A stretch of DNA of 64,000 nucleotides from Rhabditophanes sp. KR3021 (Eukaryota; Nematoda; Chromadorea; Rhabditida; Alloionematidae), in contig CAUJLY010000001.1 in assembly GCA_963281155.1 (NCBI GenBank), positions 3,224,001 to 3,288,000 on the forward strand. The letters run 5' to 3'. A program made the position numbers and the translations under genes. The notes beneath the pieces are model-generated. The model did not search any database and was not told the DNA's origin. It worked only from the letters and a program-made list of their open reading frames with translations. Below are positions 55,903 through 64,000 of this stretch, in pieces; the stretch's first letter is position 1, and the number at the start of each line of letters is the position of its first letter.

Positions 55903-56589
55903 TATAGTTGGCCAGTTCTGTTTTTTATCTTGGTTTTAAAGTCGACTTTTTGTGAAAATCGACATAACCGACCCGACCTTTTTTAAATTTTAGAATCGAC
56001 CTAAGTCGGTAAGTCGAATTTCTATTTTTTAACAAATATAGGGAAAAAAAGAATTATGGAATATCCCAAATTGAAGATGTCTCAATTATTTCAAAGATTT
56101 CTGTCTAATATTACATGTTAAATATGGCAAGACAGCTTATTCCTATTTAATAACTACCTATATTACTTTTATCATTCTTTTAAATCCATCTCCCCCAATG
56201 TACCCTCGTTTAAATAAAAATAAATTTATATATCTTATTCTTTCAATTGTAACATATTTAACAATTTCAAAAACTTTCTGTAGCCTCAGCAACACGTACA
56301 AATGTTTAATCCACTTTATTTTGGTTGAATTTATTAAAAAGTCATTGCTGCAAAATTTGTTAACTAACAACTTGATCATTTAGTAAGATTAAAAGAAATG
56401 ATGTCTTCACGATTTTATAAAATAGTTTAAAAATAACGATAATTCTTCGCTATAAACTGTTTTCTTAGTGTTTGTTATCTCCAAAAATGTATACTCCTAA
56501 TTATTAAAAATGTTATATTTAGGTCGAATAGGTCGGTTTTCAAATCACCTGTAGGTTGAGTCGGTTTTTTAGCCAACATGACATCTATA
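55903..56589. mobile_element. Non-autonomous hAT-like element (687 bp)
   Basis: It is flanked by perfect 8-bp direct repeats GTCATATC (55895-55902 and 56590-56597), the target size made by hAT transposases. Its ends are imperfect inverted repeats: TATAGTTGGCC at the left and, on the other strand, TATAGATGTCATGTTGGC at the right. Sub-terminal GTCGA and AGTCGG motifs occur near both ends (55938-56020 and 56522-56568). There is no transposase frame inside. Confidence 0.75.
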
Positions 56590-56950
56590 GTCATATCTTT
56601 GACTACCGAACTGTTTTTATATGCATTTTTAGAAAACATAAAGTTTTTTTCATTGTTAAATTAAAATGCAATAGATAAAAATTTAACATAATTGTTAATC
56701 ATTCCAATTTCGACGAAGATAGTAGATAAATATAATAACTTAGTTAATAAATAAAATACAGATAAATCTAAACTTCAATTTATATATTTCTACTCTATGA
56801 ATGAGTATAATCAACTCTTGAATATGGAATTTGCTAATTTTATCCCTTCATGAACTATTCGAACTGAGATTTTTGATAAGATAGTAAATAAATTTAAAGA
56901 GGAAAGTAATTAATTTTAAGGATGAAAATGAAATCCTATTTCAAATATAT

Positions 56951-57023
56951 GGTCTCGTGGTGTAGTGGTTATCACGTCTGCTTTACACGCAGAAGGCCGC
57001 CGGTTCGATCCCGGCCGGGACCT
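56951..57023 (+). tRNA. tRNA-Val (TAC)
   Basis: Acceptor stem GGTCTCG/CGGGACC (one T-G pair), anticodon loop TTTACAC in a TCTGC/GCAGA stem, and T-arm CCGGTTCGATCCCGG. The base after the acceptor stem is T. Confidence 0.92.
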
Positions 57024-57060
57024 TTCTTTTTTTAATCCTTTTGCCTTTAATATTAAACCC

Positions 57061-57265
57061 AGATTTAGCCATTTTGTAGCATGACCAAAGCATATTGATA
57101 AGCTCCCGTGGTGTAGTGGTTATCACATCTGTCTAACACACAGAAGGCCGGCGGATCGAGACCGCCCGGGATCATATTTTTTGATTATTTATTTAAACAT
57201 TTTATTTTGTTAAAAAAGGATATAATAACCTTTCAATTTCCCAATAATTACCAATCAAAACAAAT
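57061..57265 (+). repeat. First copy of a 205-bp duplicated segment with a tRNA-Val-like gene
   Basis: About 40 nt before and 90 nt after the tRNA-like sequence match 62975-63178, with scattered changes and short gaps. The copied unit includes flanks, so it was moved as DNA and not as a processed tRNA. Confidence 0.85.
57102..57174 (+). pseudogene. tRNA-Val (AAC) pseudogene or altered tRNA, copy 1
   Basis: Anticodon loop CTAACAC in a TCTGT/ACAGA stem. The T-loop starts ATCGAGA in place of TTCGA, which breaks the T54-A58 pair and the B-box promoter. Acceptor pair 2-71 is C against T. The same changes occur in copy 2 at 63016-63088. Confidence 0.7.
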
Positions 57266-57508
57266 ACAATCATCAAAGTGGTTGATAAACAATTACTATA
57301 ATAATATACATCTTTATCACAATCAAACTAAATTCATACTAACTTCGTCGTTCAGTTAAAATAATCTTACGATCAGATATTGTTACAAGAACATACAAAA
57401 TGATTGCTTAAAATTTAGTTCGAAATATATAAATTTAAGTTGCAAATGTTTTTATTCGTTTGTTATTTTCTATTTTTGTAGAATAAAACTTAGTACAGCC
57501 ATTTAAAT

Positions 57509-57853
57509 TTAGAATTTCAAGAAAGAATCAGTGCATGTATCACTACTTAAACAGGATCCAGCGGCAAGGCATATAGCGCATGGTTTCATCCCGGCATTAA
57601 AGTGCCCGTAAATTTTGTCAATATTTTGTTGGACAACTTTTAAGCAAATTGAAGTAGCTTGTTGACCGTAAGTTGAACCAATTATTTTGCATTGGGAAAC
57701 TAAATCTCCGAGAAGAGTTGATTCAGGTTCCCCATTCTTAAAGTGAGCTTCGGCGGCACTAATTATTTGATGGCAAATGTCACAATCAATTGAAGCGTAG
57801 ATATTGCCCACTGCCAAGATAGTGAGTGCAAGGAGAATTATAAATTTAGTCAT
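57509..57853 (-). CDS. Saposin-like (caenopore-type) secreted protein (114 aa)
   Basis: A single exon. Residues 1-20 are a signal peptide (MTKFIILLALTILAVGNIYA). A saposin-B fold has its six cysteines in order: CDIC at 24-27, C55 and C70 in the middle, CAIC at 92-95. Two more cysteines follow (C100, C106). Nematode proteins of this type (SPP, caenopores) are made in the gut and act on membranes of ingested microbes; that role is inferred from the family. A TATAAAA lies just upstream on the minus strand near 57902-57910, and GATA sites follow further out. Confidence 0.85.
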   Translation of the reverse strand: MTKFIILLALTILAVGNIYASIDCDICHQIISAAEAHFKNGEPESTLLGDLVSQCKIIGSTYGQQATSICLKVVQQNIDKIYGHFNAGMKPCAICLAAGSCLSSDTCTDSFLKF

Positions 57854-57914
57854 GTTTCAATAAAGGTTTATTTGAATATAGAATCCGCAATTATTTTTGT
57901 ATTTTATACCCAAA

Positions 57915-57972
57915 TTATCAGCATATTCCTTATCTTAAGCATGATATTATTGCTTCTTATCATTTTTATCAG
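57915..57972 (-). promoter_or_regulatory. Cluster of GATA sites upstream of the saposin-like gene
   Basis: Four TGATAA/GATAAG-type sites (read as TTATCAG, CTTATC, CTTATCA and TTATCAG on the plus strand) lie 60-120 nt upstream of the ATG. TGATAA sites bound by ELT-2-type GATA factors drive most gut genes in C. elegans. Confidence 0.55.
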
Positions 57973-58881
57973 TATAATCGAGCATCTACACAAGCATCAA
58001 GCTAATTGAGGCAAACATAGTCACTAACATTGGTCTCATGAAATGACGTTTTACCGATCAAATTACTTAATTTATATGTACAATAGTTGTACAATGATCA
58101 TAACTATGCATTCATAGATTATTATCATTAAATGAGTCATTTTTTAATAACAGTTGGCGTGTATTATGTTAGAATTAAAAAGTTAAAGGATTATTGCTAA
58201 CTATGATATATTTTACTAATTAAGCTTCTTTGTTAGTAATTTAAGATTGGTTATGCTTCATTAATCTAAAACAAATCATTTTAACCTTATAATTTGAACG
58301 TTTTTAATTAAACTGATTTGACATCGGCATCACTTTGAATTCGTTTATTAATGTTTTATTAAAAATAAAGTATTCTAAATAAATATAAGCACCTTGCAAG
58401 AAGCTGTGTTATATTGCATACCGATTGTTTTTTGTGACACAAATGCTAACTATCGTTAATTCTTCGTCTTCTATATATTCAAAAATAGTTATTTTGTCAA
58501 ACTAAATAAAGTTTAAATGTACAATGGAATACAAACATATTTTATTTGATGCAATAAACGTTTTGTAGTTTAATTTATAATAAAAAACTATTACAGATTG
58601 TTTATTATGTCATTTGTATGATTTACATTCTCAACCAAACATTGCCAGAAATATGCTATATTATTTTATCAGATGAAAGTACGCGCATACACTGTGTATC
58701 AAAAATGTCACATTATCAAATGTGTTCTTAGCATGATTGAAATCAAGATGACGTACATTTATACTAATTTACCGTCATAATAATGATGTAATATCATCCT
58801 TCTCGGCCTATAGTGCATGTTATTCTAAATTATGGGCGGTAATATAACGATGATTAAATACACCTTCATTAGTTAATGTAC

Positions 58882-58889
58882 TATAAAAG
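58882..58889 (+). promoter_or_regulatory. TATA box of the phosphoserine aminotransferase gene
   Basis: TATAAAAG lies 74 nt before the ATG at 58963. Confidence 0.5.
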
Positions 58890-58962
58890 ATGCTGATTTA
58901 TGTAGTTTCTATAAATAGTAATTCAGGGCACTTGTCTTTTCAATTTATAATAATATCTAAGC

Positions 58963-60128
58963 ATGTCTACTCAAAGAAGTGCAATCAATTTCGGAGCTGG
59001 CCCAGCACAATTACCTCTTGATGTTCTCAACAAAGCTAAGGGTGAGCTTCTTGATTACAATGGTTCCGGAATATCAATTATGGGTAACTTGTCATATTAT
59101 TAACTTAGTTATTATTTTGTTTAGAAATGAGCCACAGATCTGCCGATTTCCAAGCTCTTGTTAATGCTGCCAAAGATCAAGTCAAAAAATTGATGTGTGT
59201 TCCAGACAACTACGAAGTTGTTTTCATGCAAGGAGGTGGAAGTGCACAATTCGCAGCTATTCCATTGAACATTGCAAAATCCATCAATGGCAACAAAGCT
59301 ATTGCCAACTATTTGGTCACCGGAACTTGGTCTCAAAAAGCTGCCCAAGAGGCAAAGAAATACATCCAAGTTAATTTAGTAACTCCCGCTACCAAGCAGT
59401 TCTTGAATGTTCCTGACGCATCAACATGGAATATTGCACCTGATGCCAGTTACTTCTACTACTGTGCCAATGAAACTGTCCATGGGATTGAAATACCTGA
59501 TATCCAAGTACCTGAAGGAACTACTTTAGTAGCTGATGTTTCATCGAATATCATGACTCGCAATTTTGATGTGTCAAAGCATGGAATCGTTTATGCCGGG
59601 GCTCAGAAAAATCTTGGGATTCCTGGGGTAACTGTTGTCATAATCAGAAGAGATTTGATCGGCAAAGCTCATCAATCAACACCTAGTATCCTGGACTATG
59701 ATTTAGCAGTTAAGAACAATTCACTTTACAACACACCAAATATGTTTTCACTCTACATTTTGAAGTTAATGATCCAACATGTCGAAGATAAAGGTGGTGT
59801 CACATATTTTGCTAAACTAAATCAAGAAAAGGCAAATACAATCTACGCTATCATAAATGATTCCAACGGTTTTTACTATTCCCCAATTGATAAGGACAGC
59901 AGGTCAAATGTTAACATCCCATTCAGAATCGGTGGCAAAGATGGAAACATTGAACTGGAGGAAAAGTTTTTGAAACTGGCCAAGGAAAAGAATTATATTG
60001 GGCTAAAGGGACACAGGTCTGTTGGAGGAATTAGGGTTTCAATTTACAATGCCATTACTTTGGAAGAAGTTAAATATCTTGCATACTTTTTGATCAAATT
60101 CCAACAAGAGAATCAGTTACAAAGATAA
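58963..60128 (+). CDS. PSAT1: Phosphoserine aminotransferase (374 aa)
   Basis: Exons 58963-59083 and 59125-60128 are joined by a 41-nt GTAACT...TTTAG intron in phase 1. The enzyme turns 3-phosphohydroxypyruvate and glutamate into phosphoserine and 2-oxoglutarate, the second step of serine synthesis in the cytosol, using pyridoxal phosphate. Family marks are [15 protein letters not shown] at the start, SIMEMSHRS across the splice, [16 protein letters not shown] (phosphate contact) and [14 protein letters not shown]. The cofactor lysine is in [18 protein letters not shown]. Next come NTPNMFSLY and [15 protein letters not shown] near the end. Length is normal for the family (about 360-375). The first enzyme of the pathway follows 878 bp downstream on the same strand. 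Confidence 0.95.
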
Positions 60129-60930
60129 ATATTTAAGATAAATGAATTACAAAAATGAATAAAATAAATACGACAAACGAATGTCTAATGATTTTTTAAT
60201 TAAAGTAAATTGTTAAACAAAAACATGTATAGATAAATTTGAGACGAAACAATCATAGTTTAAATAATATCTATATTTTAGGTATTATAACTACTAACTA
60301 AATCGGTAGCGATGAAATCAAATTATGCACTTCATAAAAACAAGCTGATTTCCTTATCTTAAAATAATGCGCGTCTAAAGCGTGTTCTTTACCACGTTAA
60401 CAATGATTAGTAATTTAAACAAACCAGACAACTAAAACATAATTAATTGTAATTAAGTAATTTAATTTAATCATTTTGAACAGTAAATAAAATAATCTGG
60501 ATTATGCATTGTCTTCTTTTAAAAGACTAAAGTACATCTCCCAAAGGACACATTTTGTGTTAAAAATTTGATAGTAGTAAAAGTGATTTAATTTCATACT
60601 TTCATTCACCATTCTTATGCATTTATATTTGGTTACTTCTACTCATTAATTTTGTCAACTCCGTAATCAATCTGATATCGATGTTTTTATTAGTCAACGA
60701 ATCCACATATCTTTTTGTATCTTATGCTTGATTGTATATGCAGATGCTGGAGACTAATTGGCTATCTAATAAAATGAGCAATCTGATTTATAAAGATTGT
60801 GCTAGTAAATTCGTAATGCATCACCACGTTATGTCTGAACCTTTTTAAATTAGTAATAGTGATGCAATAAAAATGGGCAGCCCTTTCTCCATATGATCTT
60901 ATAACTTTGGTATTGTGTCGCACGTTTTTG
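60129..60930. other. Spacer between the two serine-synthesis genes
   Basis: AT-rich sequence with the 3' end of PSAT1 (AATAAA near 60158) and the upstream region of PHGDH. No gene is seen. Each gene has its own TATA box, which argues against an operon. Confidence 0.5.
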
Positions 60931-60934
60931 GCAC

Positions 60935-60943
60935 TATATAAAG
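60935..60943 (+). promoter_or_regulatory. TATA box of the phosphoglycerate dehydrogenase gene
   Basis: TATATAAAG lies 64 nt before the ATG at 61007. Confidence 0.55.
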
Positions 60944-61006
60944 ACAAAATTTGGTCTATTTATTCAGTTTACATAACTAATTTTAGAGAACTATTTATTT
61001 ACTACA

Positions 61007-62035
61007 ATGAAGCTTACTATGAAGATGGAAAATGTCCTAATTGCCGACGAAATCGAGCAAGAGTGCATTGATGCTTTGAAAGCTGAAGGCATTAATGCCG
61101 TTGTCAAGACCAAGCAAACACACGATCAGTTGCTCGAATTGCTTCCCCAATTTGACGCTGTTATTGTTAGATCAGCCACAAAGGTAGGTTAAATAATTCA
61201 AATATCTAATTATGCAATTGTTTAGATTACCAAAGAACTAATTGTCGCTGGGTCAAAAGGAAAATTGAAGATTGTTGGAAGAGCTGGAACTGGAGTTGAC
61301 AACATCGATGTTGTTGCTGCTACCGAGGCCGGAGTCGTTGTCATGAATACCCCTAATGGAAACAGCCAATCTGCGGCTGAATTAACGTGTGCCCTTGTAT
61401 TATCGTTAGCTAGGAATATTACACAAGCCGATGCTTCCATGAAAAGCGGTAAATGGGCAAGGAAAGATTTTATGGGCGAAGAAATCGGTGGAAAAGTGTT
61501 GGCAATTATTGGATTAGGACGAATTGGACAAATGGTTGCTTCAAGAATGCAAGCTTTTGGAATGGAAGTTATTGGCTTCGACCCATTGGTTACCGAAGAA
61601 GCTGCTAAAGCACTGGACATTCAGTTGTTGGGACTCGATCAAATTTACGCTAAAGCCGACTATATCACAGTCCATGTTCCCTTAAATAAGCACACCCAAA
61701 ATTTGATCAACAAGGAAGTTCTTTTGAAATGCAAAAAGGGAGTAAGAATCATTAATGTCGCCAGAGGAGGAATCATTAACGAAGTTGAATTGGTTGAGTC
61801 AATTAGAAACAACCATGTGAAAGGAGCTGCATTTGACGTTTTTGAAGAGGAACCCCCAAAATTCCGTGATTTAGTTGAAAATGGGCAAGTTATTGCAATT
61901 CCTCATTTAGGAGCTTCAACTAAAGAAGCCCAAGTTAGAGTTGCCGTAGAAATCGCTAAGAATATTGTGGCTGTCAACAAAACTTTTGAGCTCCTAGGAG
62001 CCATTAATGCAAAGGACATCGCTAAAGCTTGTTAA
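61007..62035 (+). CDS. PHGDH: D-3-phosphoglycerate dehydrogenase, short form (328 aa)
   Basis: Exons 61007-61183 and 61226-62035 are joined by a 42-nt GTAGGT...TTTAG intron in phase 0. The enzyme oxidises 3-phosphoglycerate to 3-phosphohydroxypyruvate with NAD, the first step of serine synthesis, and so makes the substrate of the upstream neighbour. Visible marks are VRSATK, VGRAGTGVDNIDV, MNTPNGNSQSAAELT and the NAD fingerprint GLGRIGQMVASRM with D in IGFDP. The catalytic arginine is in INVARGGIINE, the glutamate in FEEEPP and the histidine in IPHLGAST. The protein ends soon after the substrate/NAD domains. It lacks the ASB and ACT domains of the long vertebrate and bacterial forms, as C. 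elegans PHGDH (about 322 aa) does. A stop right after KDIAKAC confirms the short form. In-frame ATGs at codons 5 and 7 could also serve as starts. Confidence 0.95.
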
Positions 62036-62974
62036 ATGATCCATTCCATTATTTAATAAAAACATTCAACAATCTGAAGTTTATCATCTGTTTACAATTA
62101 TATAATTTAATTACTTCTGTTTTTTAATATAAAACCTAGTGTTTATAGTATAAATTACTTCCCAAAATAGAAGATTCACTAAAAAAGTATGCATTTGTAA
62201 TTTGAGAAATTGAATTAACTTACTTTGACGAAGAAAGCATTTTTTCTGATCTTCCGTTGATTTATTTCGGATGCACCGATTATGTCAATATTGATGAATT
62301 ACTTGCAAACCCTTTTATGGTGTTAAAATTAGTTGATGATATTAATGATGTTGTTCAAGATCGCTAAAGACTGTTTTCATTTTCGAAAGTTGATGGTACA
62401 TCGATATTTCACAGGGATTTGGCGATTAAATTGAAAATAATAATGATTTAATTTTTATTTTCGTTATAATTTGTGACAATATTTAATAGAGAATTTCTTT
62501 AGCATACATTTTTGATGGAAAATTCCAATGGATAGTTTGTCTGTCTCTTACTTAATCAGTAAAATAATCAAAACGATGTTAGAGAGAATCTTTTAATTTA
62601 TGTTTACCAATAATAGGAAAAATAATAATATCCAATGATTCAAACACGTTAAATATTTATTTGACTGGCTTATCAGACAATAAATATTATAAAAAATAAG
62701 TTTAAAGTCAACATTTTTTGCGGTAGACAAAATATTTCCAAATTGAATGCTAATAAAATCAACAGCAGGAGAAATTATCGGAATGTGTTAAGTTATAAAC
62801 TGTTTAAGGTCAAATATTTGTGTTTGGTATTTGTCATGCCAATAAAATAATTGCTTCTTTTTAAAAAATACTTAATATTGAGTATCGCAATGCTAATTAT
62901 GTAGTTTTAGATCAAATATTTATAATTTATCGTTTTCATAATTTTCAACAAGCTGAAATGCACAAAATGTCTTC
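62036..62974. other. 3' flank of PHGDH with one small coding-like relic
   Basis: At about 62202-62367 an open stretch on the plus strand reads ELTYFDEESIFSDLPLIYFG and TDYVNIDELLANPFMVLKLV with no start. An upstream TGA and a downstream TAA bound it. The family is unknown and it is probably a fragment. The rest of the interval shows nothing. Confidence 0.3.
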
Positions 62975-63178
62975 AGATTTAGCAATTTCGTAGCATGGCC
63001 AAAGCATATTGGTAAGCTCCCGTGGTGTAGTGGTTATCACATCTGTCTAACACACAGAAGGCCGGCGGATCGAGACCGCCCGGGATCATACTTTTTGATT
63101 ATTTACTTAAATATTTTATTTTGTTAAAGAAGGATATAATAACCTTCAATTTCCTAATAATACTAATCAAAACAACAA
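62975..63178 (+). repeat. Second copy of the duplicated segment with a tRNA-Val-like gene
   Basis: This matches 57061-57265 over its whole length, in the same orientation, 5.9 kb away. The tRNA part is unchanged; the flanks differ at several positions. Confidence 0.85.
63016..63088 (+). pseudogene. tRNA-Val (AAC) pseudogene or altered tRNA, copy 2
   Basis: All 73 nt are identical to copy 1 at 57102-57174, including the altered T-loop and the C-T acceptor mismatch. Confidence 0.7.
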
Positions 63179-64000
63179 AATATTAAATTTAAACAATGTT
63201 TCTTGAATTTCAGACACAATATGAAGTCGCAAATAATACTAGCTAATTGTGTACCTATTTATTTTATTCACACAGCTAAATTAGATAATATCCATTAATT
63301 TCAAAGAATACAAATTGTAATTACATTAATTATTGCTCGATTTATTCATCGCATCATCAGTCTCAACTTATCTGTAGAATATTCCTTTGCACAAACTCTT
63401 TAATAACTACATATTCTTCATTTGTTTAACATTTATTTTGGACTATTTGTCATGTTTGAATTTATTTCAACTGTTTTGTATATGCGACTCTTGATTTTTC
63501 TTATAAAACAACTTCTATTAAAAAATTAGAAGTTACAATGCAATTTTATTTAATATATATTAAATGGGGTTTTAGATATTTCCGGTTTGAGTTATTAACG
63601 ATGGAAGTTTTATATTGCTTGTTGATCTTAAATTTCGCCATTATATACATATAATTATTAATATTTTGTTATTTTTTCAAAAAGTTTTTGTTTAAGGTAA
63701 ATATAATGTAGTTTGTGAGCAGAGCACACTTTCAACACAAACATCATCTGACCGACCATTCAGTGTCATTTTATTTACATATTGCACGGAGATAGTTAAA
63801 ATGATACAAGATAAAATATGACGTTATCGGTACACAAACACGACACACTTTTTTACGCATTTATTATTTCAAAAAGGCGTGTTTGTAAGAATGATGCAAC
63901 AGCCCCTTCGGAAATAGTGCTTTAATTTGGGAGATTCTTGAGAATAATTGACGTTTCAACTTTCGAGAAAGTTCAAGAATGAACAAAATTTGGGTATAAA
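63179..64000. other. Window end, no gene seen
   Basis: AT-rich sequence with no supported frame. The last 300 nt are less AT-rich and may approach another gene, but no coding signature is visible. Confidence 0.4.

Noticed and set aside
1..64000. CRISPR arrays, operons with ribosome binding sites, or other bacterial features.
   Set aside because: Introns, TATA boxes, eukaryotic tRNAs and animal gene families exclude a prokaryotic source, and no regularly spaced repeats were found.

Overview
The window looks like part of a nematode nuclear chromosome. It is AT-rich, with many 40-51 nt GT-AG introns. It carries Str- and Sra/Srab/Sre-like chemoreceptors, two-exon F-box genes, a LIN-12/GLP-1-type Notch protein, a saposin-like protein, a ROL-3/Sevenless/ROS1-type receptor, and scattered nuclear tRNA genes. 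Species cannot be fixed from the sequence alone. Exon joins were worked out by hand from splice signals, reading phase and family similarity.

Left part (1-14.1 kb). Two long minus-strand genes lie head to tail. The first is a ROS1/ROL-3-type ectodomain gene (266-7359) whose transmembrane and kinase part must lie left of the window. The second is a TTLL11-type tubulin polyglutamylase (8476-14026). Their ordinary introns are 40-51 nt. Six others are long (601 to 1,680 nt, plus one leaving the window), and every one holds a decayed coding segment on the opposite (plus) strand. Copies C, D and E share a C-terminus, and E still shows a GIY-YIG nuclease domain behind a cysteine/histidine finger-like segment. 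This is the most unusual feature here.

Middle part (14-36 kb). Genes are sparse: a decayed GT14-like glycosyltransferase, two single-exon proteins with one GATA-like finger (17.9 and 29.0 kb), two paralogous 317-residue F-box genes, a truncated chemoreceptor, an intronless LRR-like 557-residue protein, a hAT transposase relic, several unrecognised decayed coding stretches, and most of the tRNA genes.

Receptor and glycosylation region (36-52 kb). Intact chemoreceptors lie among dead ones: one killed by a single stop codon, one split with a likely solo LTR inside, and one missing TM3-4 and TM7. A six-exon core-1 galactosyltransferase-like gene follows, with its DxD motif on a 12-nt microexon. 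Then come decayed cysteine-rich sequence and a Str-type receptor.

Right part (52-64 kb). An intronless, reduced Notch receptor (884 aa), a 687-bp non-autonomous hAT-like element with perfect 8-bp target duplications, tRNA-Val genes and a duplicated tRNA-Val pseudogene, and a saposin-like gene with GATA sites upstream. Finally, phosphoserine aminotransferase and phosphoglycerate dehydrogenase, two consecutive serine-biosynthesis enzymes, lie side by side on one strand.
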